64,000 bases of DNA from Rhizobiales bacterium 64-17 (GTDB lineage Bacteria > Pseudomonadota > Alphaproteobacteria > Rhizobiales > Xanthobacteraceae): positions 124,001 to 188,000 of the forward strand of contig MKWA01000008.1 of the NCBI GenBank assembly GCA_001899285.1, in the 5' to 3' direction. This document shows positions 55,063 through 64,000 of this stretch, piece by piece (the first letter of the stretch is position 1; every line of letters starts with the position of its first letter). Made by a program: the position numbers and the translations under genes. Below the pieces are notes generated by a model. It did no database searches and was not told the DNA's origin. It was given only the letters and a program-made list of their open reading frames with translations.

Positions 55063-55863
55063 ATGCCGATCCTCAATGCCGGCGGTGCCCGGTTCGGTTA
55101 CGATCTTGCCGGCGAGGGCGACACGCTCGTCCTGCTGCACGAGATCGGCGGCACGCGGCAGAGCTGGGCGCCGGCGATCCCGGCGCTGGCCAAACGGTTC
55201 CGCGTGCTCGCCTACGATCAGCGCGGCTGCGGCCAGTCCGATCCGATCACCGGCGAGTTCTCCCTCTCCACCCATATTGCCGATCTGCGCACGCTGCTTG
55301 CCGCGCTCGGTTTGCGCGGTCCGCTGCATCTTGCCGGCGACGCGATCGGCACGGCGCTGGCGGTGCGTTATGCGACCAGTTTTCCGGGCACCGTGTCATC
55401 GCTGGTGCTGGCGTGTCCGGCGCTGAATGTGAGCGAGGATCGCAAGGACTATCTCGCCAAGCGCGCCGCGCTGGTGGTGGAGGAGGGAATGGCCGCGACG
55501 GTGGACGGCACGCTCGCCAATTCCTATCCGCCGGTGGTCCAGCGCAATGCGGAGGCTTATGCGGCCTATCGCGAGCGCTTCCTCGCCAACGATCCGAAAA
55601 GCTACGCCGCGATCAATCTGGCCTTCGCGAATTTCGACGCGACGCCGGATCTGGCGCGGCTGCGCTGCCCGACGCTGGTGCTGGCCGGGCACCACGACAA
55701 GCTGCGGCCGCCGGTGCAGGTGCGCGGGATCGCGGAGGCCATTCCGGGCGTTGTCTACAAGGAGATCGACGCCGGCCACATCATGCCGATGCAGGCTCCG
55801 GCGGAGATGACCGCGGCGATGCTGGCCTTTTACGAGCGGATCGCGCCCAAAAGCGGCCTTTAA
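55063..55863 (+). CDS. Alpha/beta-hydrolase homologue lacking the serine nucleophile
   Basis: A protein of 266 residues, starting 2 bases after the S49 gene stop. It has the canonical oxyanion HEIGG, then LAYDQRGCGQSDP, and a C-terminal AGHHDKLRPP and IDAGHIMPMQAP with acid and His positions. The nucleophile elbow normally reads G-x-S-x-G, but here it is G92-D-A-I-G96, so the catalytic Ser is Ala94. It may be inactive, or use another mechanism. Confidence 0.85.
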   Translation: MPILNAGGARFGYDLAGEGDTLVLLHEIGGTRQSWAPAIPALAKRFRVLAYDQRGCGQSDPITGEFSLSTHIADLRTLLAALGLRGPLHLAGDAIGTALAVRYATSFPGTVSSLVLACPALNVSEDRKDYLAKRAALVVEEGMAATVDGTLANSYPPVVQRNAEAYAAYRERFLANDPKSYAAINLAFANFDATPDLARLRCPTLVLAGHHDKLRPPVQVRGIAEAIPGVVYKEIDAGHIMPMQAPAEMTAAMLAFYERIAPKSGL

Positions 55864-55955
55864 CCCCGGATGACGGAAGTGTCATGCGGGTCGCCCCGAA
55901 ATCGCCTTGATTGGCCCGAGACTCGGGGGCTCCGGTTCACCACAGGGATAGGCCG

Positions 55956-56159
55956 ATGCCGCCGTTTATCATTCCGCCGCTGGTCAAGTGGACGCTGGTC
56001 GCGCTCGGCGGCGCGGCGATGGTGCATTGGGTGGTGCGCGAGGTGAAGCGCGCCAACGAGGAGTTGGAGCGGGCGAAGGTGCGCGCTCGCGTCACTGATC
56101 GCGAACGCCGGCCCTATTTGCGGCTCGACCCGGCGACCGGCGAATACCGGCCGCAATAA
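55956..56159 (+). CDS. Small membrane-anchored protein
   Basis: A 67-residue protein from the ATG at 55956. One hydrophobic segment (about 10-25, VKWTLVALGGAAMVHWVV) is followed by a charged amphipathic helix (REVKRANEELERAKVRARV) and a polar tail. I do not recognise a named family. It is about 90 bases after the hydrolase gene and may belong to the same unit. Confidence 0.6.
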   Translation: MPPFIIPPLVKWTLVALGGAAMVHWVVREVKRANEELERAKVRARVTDRERRPYLRLDPATGEYRPQ

Positions 56160-56202
56160 GCGGCCAGCCGATCGTTAGACTTTTAGGGAATGCGTGGCCG
56201 CG

Positions 56203-56292
56203 TCAGCGGCGCGCCCGGACTTCCTTGAAGCTGCCGGACAGCATGGGTGCGAAAAACAGCACCAGGAATGCGCAACCAATCATCAAAACCAT
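56203..56292 (-). CDS. 29-residue small membrane protein
   Basis: A small ORF from the ATG at 56290-56292, in the gap before glyQ. The product is a hydrophobic stretch (VLMIGCAFLVLFFAPML) followed by SGSFKEVRARR, with the positive charges at the C-terminus. AGGGG lies about 6 bases upstream on the minus strand. Start, ribosome binding site and membrane segment agree, but conservation is unchecked. Confidence 0.45.
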   Translation of the reverse strand: MVLMIGCAFLVLFFAPMLSGSFKEVRARR

Positions 56293-56385
56293 TGTCAGCC
56301 CCTGTCTCTTCGATCCTTTTGGATCGTCTTTTGTTGGTCTCTCCCATAGGCCAACAGGTTCAACGCTCCGTTAAATAAGGCGCTG

Positions 56386-56414
56386 CTTGACCCTTGCTAG
56401 GGGGCGCCTCTAGG
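56386..56414 (+). promoter_or_regulatory. Putative glyQ promoter
   Basis: CTTGAC (56386-56391) with a 17-base spacer to TCTAGG (56409-56414) fits a weak alphaproteobacterial housekeeping promoter, about 50 bases before the glyQ start. The -10 is poor. Confidence 0.35.
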
Positions 56415-56461
56415 GTCCGCGCGATTCCGTCCTTAAGGAACGGTCACCGCGCGGGGCCCAT

Positions 56462-57427
56462 TTGCTCGTATCTCAGTCCAATCCCACCGATAACCTCGAC
56501 CCGGCGCGTTCGTTCCAGGGCCTGATCCTGACCCTCCAGCGGTTCTGGGCCGATCAGGGCTGCGTCATCCTGCAGCCCTACGACATGGAAGTGGGCGCGG
56601 GGACGTTCCACCCGGCGACAACCTTGCGCGCGCTCGGCCCGAAAGCCTGGAACGCCGCTTACGTGCAGCCCTCGCGCCGGCCGAAGGACGGCCGCTATGG
56701 CGAGAACCCGAACCGGCTGCAGCACTACTACCAGTTTCAGGTGATCCTGAAGCCGTCGCCGCCGGACATTCAGGACCTCTATCTGCGTTCGCTTGCCGCC
56801 ATCGGCATTGATGCCGGCGTGCATGACATTCGCTTCGTCGAGGACGACTGGGAAAGCCCGACGCTCGGCGCCTGGGGGCTCGGCTGGGAATGCTGGTGCG
56901 ACGGCATGGAAGTGTCGCAGTTCACTTACTTCCAGCAGGTCGCCGGTTTCGAATGCGCGCCGGTCGCGGGCGAGCTCACTTACGGTCTCGAACGGCTGGC
57001 GATGTATGTGCAGGGCGTCGACCGCGTCTACGATCTCAACTTCAACGGCCGCGACGACGACAAGAAGGTCACTTACGGCGACGTGTTCCTGCAGGCCGAG
57101 CAGGAATATTCGCGGCACAACTTCGAACACTCGGATACGGCGATGCTGTTCGAGCAGTTCAAGATGGCCGAAGGCGCGTGCCGGAAATATCTCGATGCCG
57201 GCTGGCAGGACAGCAAGAAAGAGCGCCACCTGATGGCACTGCCGGCTTACGACCAGTGCATTAAGGCGTCGCATGTGTTCAATCTGCTCGACGCGCGCGG
57301 CGTGATCTCCGTGACCGAGCGGCAAAGCTACATCCTGCGGGTGCGCGAACTGGCGAAAGCCTGCGGTGCGGCGTGGCTCGCGACGGAAGCCGGCGGGGCG
57401 CAAGCGTTCGCGGCACAAGGCAACTGA
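56462..57427 (+). CDS. glyQ: Glycyl-tRNA synthetase alpha subunit
   Basis: A 321-residue class II aminoacyl-tRNA synthetase subunit, starting with TTG at 56462. Conserved blocks are [26 protein letters not shown] and [17 protein letters not shown], the ATP and glycine site, and [16 protein letters not shown] near residue 175. It forms the alpha2-beta2 enzyme with GlyS, whose gene begins 2 bases after the glyQ stop. Confidence 0.95.
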   Translation: MLVSQSNPTDNLDPARSFQGLILTLQRFWADQGCVILQPYDMEVGAGTFHPATTLRALGPKAWNAAYVQPSRRPKDGRYGENPNRLQHYYQFQVILKPSPPDIQDLYLRSLAAIGIDAGVHDIRFVEDDWESPTLGAWGLGWECWCDGMEVSQFTYFQQVAGFECAPVAGELTYGLERLAMYVQGVDRVYDLNFNGRDDDKKVTYGDVFLQAEQEYSRHNFEHSDTAMLFEQFKMAEGACRKYLDAGWQDSKKERHLMALPAYDQCIKASHVFNLLDARGVISVTERQSYILRVRELAKACGAAWLATEAGGAQAFAAQGN

Positions 57428-57428
57428 C

Positions 57429-59477
57429 ATGCCCGATCTTCTGCTTGAACTGTTCTCCGAGGAAATCCCCGCGCGCATGCAGGGGAAGGCCGCTGACGAT
57501 CTCAAGAAGCTCGTCACCGACGCGCTGGTCGAGGCGGGGCTTGTCTATGAAGGCGCGCGCGCGTTCGTGACGCCGCGCCGTCTTGCGTTGACGGTGCAGG
57601 GCGTGCCGGCGAAGCAGCCGGACGTGAAGGACGAGAAGAAAGGCCCGCGTGTTGGCGCGCCGGAGCAGGCGATCGCCGGGTTCCTGAAAGCCGCCGGGTT
57701 TACGTCCATCGACGAAGCCAAGGTGCAGCCCGACAAGAAGGGCGACTTCTACGTCGCCGTCATCGACAAGCCCGGCCGCGACGCCATCGCGGTGATCTCG
57801 GAGATCATTCCGCACGTGGTGCGGCAGTTTCCCTGGCCGAAGGCGATGCGCTGGGGCGCGGCTTCGGCGAAACCCGGCGCGCTGCAATGGGTACGGCCGC
57901 TGCACGCCATCGTCGCGACCTTCGGTCCGGAGACCGAAGACCCCGAGGTGCTATCGTTCGAGGTCGAGGGCGTTTCCGTCGGCAACACCACCTACGGCCA
58001 CCGCTTCATGGCGCCCGGCGCCATCACGGTGAAGCATATTCATGACTATGAGGCGAAGCTCGCCAAGGCGAAGGTGGTGATCGATCCGCAACGGCGACAG
58101 GAAATCATCCTGGCCGATGCGAAGAACCTCGCGTTCGCGCAGGGCTACGAGCTGGTCGAGGATCAGGGCCTGTTGGCCGAGGTCGCTGGCCTCGTCGAAT
58201 GGCCGGTGGTGCTGATGGGCTCATTCGACACGGACTTCCTGTCGATCCCGGACGAGGTGATCCGCGCGACGATCCGCAACAACCAGAAATGCTTTGTTGT
58301 CCGCGACCCGAAAACCGGCAAGCTCGCCAATAAGTTTATCCTGACAGCAAACATCGAGGCGACCGACGGCGGCAAGGCGATTATCGCCGGCAACGAGCGC
58401 GTGATCCGCGCGCGGCTGTCGGACGCCAAGTTCTTCTACGACACCGACCTCAAGACCAAGCTGGAGGACCGGCTGCCGAAATTCGAGCAGATCGTGTTCC
58501 ACGAAAAGCTCGGCACGCAGGCGGAGCGGATCGCGCGCATCGAGCGGCTCGCCGCCGAACTCGCGCCGCTGGTCGGTGCCAATGTGGAGAAAACGAAGCG
58601 TGCTGCGCGGCTCGCCAAAGCCGACCTGCTCACCGAAGTGGTCGGCGAATTCCCCGAAGTTCAGGGCCTGATGGGTCGCTACTACGCGCAGGCGCAAGGT
58701 GAGGATGCCGCCGTCGTGCAAGCGATCGAGGATCACTACAAGCCGGCCGGGCCGAACGACCGCGTTCCGTCCGATCCGGTGTCGATCGCGGTCGCGCTGG
58801 CGGACAAGATCGACATGCTGGTGAGCTTCTGGTCGATCGACGAGAAGCCGACCGGATCGAAAGACCCCTATGCGCTCCGCCGCGCGGCGCTCGGCGTCAT
58901 TCGCATCGTTCTCGACAACAAGCTGCGTCTGCCGCTCAACAAAATCTCCAAGGGCGATCTACTCTCCTTCTTCGCTGACCGTCTCAAAGTGCAGCTACGC
59001 GAGCAGGGCGCGCGGCATGATCTCGTCGATGCGGTCTTCGCTCTCGAAGGTCAGGATGACCTGCTGCTGATCGTGCGCCGCGTTGAGGCTTTGGCGGCGT
59101 TCCTCGACACTGACGACGGCAAGAACCTGCTGGCCGGCGTCAAGCGCGCATCGAACATCCTGCGCATCGAGGAGAAGAAGGACGGCAAGACCTTTGCCGG
59201 CGCGCCGGATGCGGCGCTGCTGAAGGAGCCGGAGGAAAAGGCGCTGGCGTCGGCGGTGTTGGCTGCCAAGGCGGAGGCTTCCACCGCCCTGGCCAGGGAA
59301 GATTTCGCCGCTGCCATGTCGGCCATGGCGAAGCTGCGCGGTCCGGTCGATGCGTTCTTCGACAAAGTGACGGTGAACGCCGACGACAAGGCGCTGCGCG
59401 AGAATCGTCTTAAGCTGCTCAACGAAATCCGCGAGGCGACGCGCGCGGTGGCGGACTTCTCGCAGATCCAAGGGTAG
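57429..59477 (+). CDS. glyS: Glycyl-tRNA synthetase beta subunit
   Basis: A 682-residue subunit from the ATG at 57429. It starts [16 protein letters not shown], typical of GlyS. Residues 570 onward form the anticodon-binding-like DALR region with the [10 protein letters not shown] end. The frame extends upstream into glyQ, but the conserved start is clear. It charges tRNA-Gly with glyQ. Confidence 0.95.
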   Translation: MPDLLLELFSEEIPARMQGKAADDLKKLVTDALVEAGLVYEGARAFVTPRRLALTVQGVPAKQPDVKDEKKGPRVGAPEQAIAGFLKAAGFTSIDEAKVQPDKKGDFYVAVIDKPGRDAIAVISEIIPHVVRQFPWPKAMRWGAASAKPGALQWVRPLHAIVATFGPETEDPEVLSFEVEGVSVGNTTYGHRFMAPGAITVKHIHDYEAKLAKAKVVIDPQRRQEIILADAKNLAFAQGYELVEDQGLLAEVAGLVEWPVVLMGSFDTDFLSIPDEVIRATIRNNQKCFVVRDPKTGKLANKFILTANIEATDGGKAIIAGNERVIRARLSDAKFFYDTDLKTKLEDRLPKFEQIVFHEKLGTQAERIARIERLAAELAPLVGANVEKTKRAARLAKADLLTEVVGEFPEVQGLMGRYYAQAQGEDAAVVQAIEDHYKPAGPNDRVPSDPVSIAVALADKIDMLVSFWSIDEKPTGSKDPYALRRAALGVIRIVLDNKLRLPLNKISKGDLLSFFADRLKVQLREQGARHDLVDAVFALEGQDDLLLIVRRVEALAAFLDTDDGKNLLAGVKRASNILRIEEKKDGKTFAGAPDAALLKEPEEKALASAVLAAKAEASTALAREDFAAAMSAMAKLRGPVDAFFDKVTVNADDKALRENRLKLLNEIREATRAVADFSQIQG

Positions 59478-59484
59478 CGCGGGG

Positions 59485-59593
59485 CTCTCTCCACGTCATG
59501 CCCGCGCTTGTCGCGGGCATCCACGACTTGCTTTGCCTCGCGAAAGAAAGACGTGGATGCGCGGACCAAGTCCGCGCATGACGACTGAGAGAG
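59485..59593. repeat. Long imperfect inverted repeat after glyS
   Basis: CTCTCT (59485-59490) pairs with AGAGAG (59588-59593), and inside GTCATGCCCGCG pairs with CGCGCATGAC, around a variable middle. The composition matches a class of dispersed palindromes in Bradyrhizobium-like genomes, from memory. It could also terminate glyS transcription. Confidence 0.55.
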
Positions 59594-59689
59594 TCGTGCT
59601 TCTATCCCGAAGCATGGTGGCGAGGCGATATCGTCGGTCACATCGTCGCGCCCCGGAACTAATCCGGCCGTGGGTCATTCACCCGCCGC

Positions 59690-60127
59690 ATGATGGATTT
59701 CGCCGACATCGAGGATATCGCGCTGCGGCTGCTGGTCGCGGTGCTCGCCGGCGCGGCGCTCGGCTTCAACCGTGAACTGCGCGGCAAGTCGATCGGCGTG
59801 CGCACGCTCGCCATCGTCTCGCTCGGTTCGGCGCTGTCGGTGATGGCGGTCGGCAGCGCGGAGAATATCGACGCCGCGAGCCGCGTCATTCAGGGGCTAC
59901 TCACTGGCATCGGGTTTCTCGGCGCCGGCGTCATCATCCGCCCGCGCGGCAAGGGGGAGGTGGAGGGGCTCACCACAGCCGCCTGCACCTGGACCACGGC
60001 GGCGATCGGCGCGCTGTGCGGCGTCGGCGCCTGGACCGTGATTCTGATCGGCATCGCGCTCATTCTGCTGGTGCTGGTTGGCGGCGAATGGATCAAGCGC
60101 CGCTGGCCGTCGCTGATTGGCGATTAG
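59690..60127 (+). CDS. MgtC/SapB-family membrane protein
   Basis: A 145-residue protein with about four hydrophobic segments. The N-terminal ALRLLVAVLAGAALGFNRELRGKSIGVRTLAIVSLGSAL is the MgtC signature, with NRE/RGK in the second segment. It lacks the long C-terminal domain of virulence MgtC proteins. Role in membrane or ion stress is inferred from the family. Confidence 0.88.
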   Translation: MMDFADIEDIALRLLVAVLAGAALGFNRELRGKSIGVRTLAIVSLGSALSVMAVGSAENIDAASRVIQGLLTGIGFLGAGVIIRPRGKGEVEGLTTAACTWTTAAIGALCGVGAWTVILIGIALILLVLVGGEWIKRRWPSLIGD

Positions 60128-60213
60128 GACCACGAATCGCGGGAACCAGCGAGCGGTTCGGCTGTTTCCCTGTCGCCTCGCAACAGGACACCCCGCCCAA
60201 GGACAACCCGCCC

Positions 60214-60357
60214 ATGGTCATTTCCATCGCTCATCTCACGCCGATCGTTTCCATCATCGCCGGCATCCTGATTCTCATCATGCCGCGCCTGCTGAACATC
60301 ATTGTGGCGCTTTATCTGATCTTTGTCGGCATCATGGGGCTCGGGCTCTTCCGCTAG
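60214..60357 (+). CDS. DUF3096 small membrane protein
   Basis: A 47-residue protein from the ATG at 60214. It is two short hydrophobic hairpin segments: TPIVSIIAGILILIMPRLL and IIVALYLIFVGIMGLGL, matching DUF3096. GGAC-type SD is upstream. Unknown function; it follows the MgtC gene by 86 bases. Confidence 0.82.
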   Translation: MVISIAHLTPIVSIIAGILILIMPRLLNIIVALYLIFVGIMGLGLFR

Positions 60358-60492
60358 CGCCGAATCCGCCACGAAATGCTGGATTTCGCCCTGGCGGTCT
60401 TCCCCAAAGAGGGCAGGCCGACGGGGTTGCCAGGAAGGGGCCTGCCGTGGTTTGAACGGCCCCGTCCCCCTCACGTTTCAGACCTGTGAGTC

Positions 60493-63327
<2,835 letters not shown>

Positions 63328-63347
63328 CCGGCAGGCATCGTGAATAG

Positions 63348-63377
63348 AAAAAGGCCCGGAGTGATCCGGGCCTTTTT
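63348..63377. terminator. Bidirectional terminator between ppdK and the chemotaxis receptor
   Basis: AAAAAGGCCCGGA, a short GTGA loop and TCCGGGCCTTTTT make a perfect symmetrical stem with A and T runs on the two sides, as expected for two convergent genes. Confidence 0.8.
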
Positions 63378-63399
63378 ATGCGATCCTGGTCGGATGGCG

Positions 63400-64000
63400 T
63401 TAGGCGGCAACCTTCTTGAGGAAGGTTTCGACATTGTCGCGCAGCTTCGCCACCGCGGCTTCGACCGCGGTCGAGGTGCCGAGCACGGTCTCGGCCGAGC
63501 TGCGGGTCTCGCTGACTGCGCCCGAGACTTCGTTGAGCACCGTGACGACAAGGCTCGTGCTCTTTGCTGCATTGGTGACGTTGTGGGAGATTTCGCCGGT
63601 GGCCGCGCTCTGCTGCTCGACCGAGGCGGAAATCGCCGAGGTGTATTGATCGATCTCCTGCATGCGCGAGGCGATGCCGCGGATCGCATCGACCGCGCTG
63701 CCGGTGGAGGTCTGCACGCCGGCGATGTGGCTTGCGATCTCTTCCGTCGCCTTGGCGGTCTGCACCGCGAGTGATTTCACTTCCGCCGCGACCACGGCGA
63801 AGCCGCGCCCGGCTTCGCCGGCGCGCGCGGCCTCGATGGTGGCGTTGAGCGCCAGCAGGTTGGTCTGTTCAGCGATGGCGCGGATCAGCTTGACCACATC
63901 GCCAATCTTCTGCGCGCCGTCGGTCAGCCCGCCGATATCGGAATCCGTTGCATTGGCCTGGCTGGTGGCAAGCCGCGCCACATCGGAAGCATGGACGAGC
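63400..64000 (-). CDS. Methyl-accepting chemotaxis protein, N-terminus outside window
   Basis: The C-terminal part of a chemoreceptor; the 5' end lies right of base 64000. The highly conserved tip is [37 protein letters not shown], the hairpin bend that binds CheA/CheW. The helical part afterwards has heptads of Ala/Glu/Ser. It ends with [10 protein letters not shown]. The ligand domain is not visible. Confidence 0.92.
   Translation of the reverse strand, partial: LVHASDVARLATSQANATDSDIGGLTDGAQKIGDVVKLIRAIAEQTNLLALNATIEAARAGEAGRGFAVVAAEVKSLAVQTAKATEEIASHIAGVQTSTGSAVDAIRGIASRMQEIDQYTSAISASVEQQSAATGEISHNVTNAAKSTSLVVTVLNEVSGAVSETRSSAETVLGTSTAVEAAVAKLRDNVETFLKKVAA

Noticed and set aside
56311-56326. 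A CGATCCTTTTGGATCG hairpin before glyQ as a terminator
   Set aside because: The stem is only 6 bp and the T tail is weak; too little to call.

Overview
The window is about 64 kb of GC-rich, densely coded chromosome, most likely from an alphaproteobacterium of the order Hyphomicrobiales (Rhizobiales), near the Bradyrhizobiaceae/Xanthobacteraceae. The reasons are a fused-order petABC (fbc) bc1 operon, a CcrM-type methyltransferase, the dsbA-dciA-mutY-smc neighbourhood, ETF-ubiquinone oxidoreductase, a PA0069-type radical SAM protein, Bug-type solute receptors, and short palindromic intergenic repeats of the kind common in that group. This assignment is inference from gene content; no rRNA is present. 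I see no tRNA, rRNA, CRISPR array, transposase or prophage.

Layout. 1-6.2 kb (minus strand): a MoxR ATPase / DUF58 / BatA-DUF4159 / vWA-amidotransferase-like membrane cluster. 6.4-9.2 kb (plus): DUF1285, CoA pyrophosphatase, DUF6111 and cca, linked by 4-bp overlaps. 9.2-12 kb: a two-gene Bug receptor + PEP-mutase/isocitrate-lyase-family unit, and a TauE-type permease. 12-13.5 kb: hemF and trmL. 13.7-16.5 kb: petABC, closed by a terminator. 16.5-18.3 kb: mtnP, a tautomerase, apt. 18.3-21.4 kb: M48 protease + LemA, then an Rsm22-type methyltransferase. 21.5-27.6 kb: smc, a DsbA-like protein, dciA, mutY. 27.7-30.4 kb: small secreted Cys-repeat proteins, a YciE-type ferritin-like protein, RidA and an unknown protein. 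30.4-33.7 kb: ccrM, a zinc metallopeptidase, moaB, a YjbR protein. 33.65-34.63 kb: about 1 kb with no credible gene, rich in inverted repeats and carrying a good promoter. 34.6-40.4 kb: a MarR-GNAT regulator with a palindromic operator, a glycosyltransferase, a radical SAM protein, a VOC protein, rnhB and a GT39-like membrane protein. 40.4-46.1 kb: cydAB (bd-type/CIO oxidase), a purine permease, an EamA transporter, a small secreted protein, a family 4 uracil-DNA glycosylase. 46.1-53.9 kb: ETF-QO, a TPR lipoprotein-like protein, ispE, a polyprenyl diphosphate synthase, GT2, and a DUF2007-methyltransferase fusion. 54-60.4 kb: S49 protease, an alpha/beta-hydrolase homologue lacking its nucleophile, glyQS, MgtC-like, DUF3096. 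60.5-64 kb: ppdK and the 3' end of a chemotaxis receptor gene.

Most genes are housekeeping: respiration (bc1, bd oxidase, ETF-QO), isoprenoid/quinone side chain (ispE, polyprenyl synthase), DNA maintenance (smc, dciA, mutY, UDG, ccrM, rnhB), tRNA biology (cca, trmL, glyQS) and purine/methylthioadenosine salvage (mtnP, apt, purine permease). I do not see a clear new multi-gene system. The observations most worth following are the orphan promoter reading into a hairpin-rich non-coding stretch (33.9-34.4 kb), the two GANTC sites against the ccrM start, the MarR palindrome, the DUF2007-methyltransferase fusion with an in-frame minisatellite, the Ser-less hydrolase, the histone-H1-like tail on PPDK, and two tiny membrane-protein ORFs.
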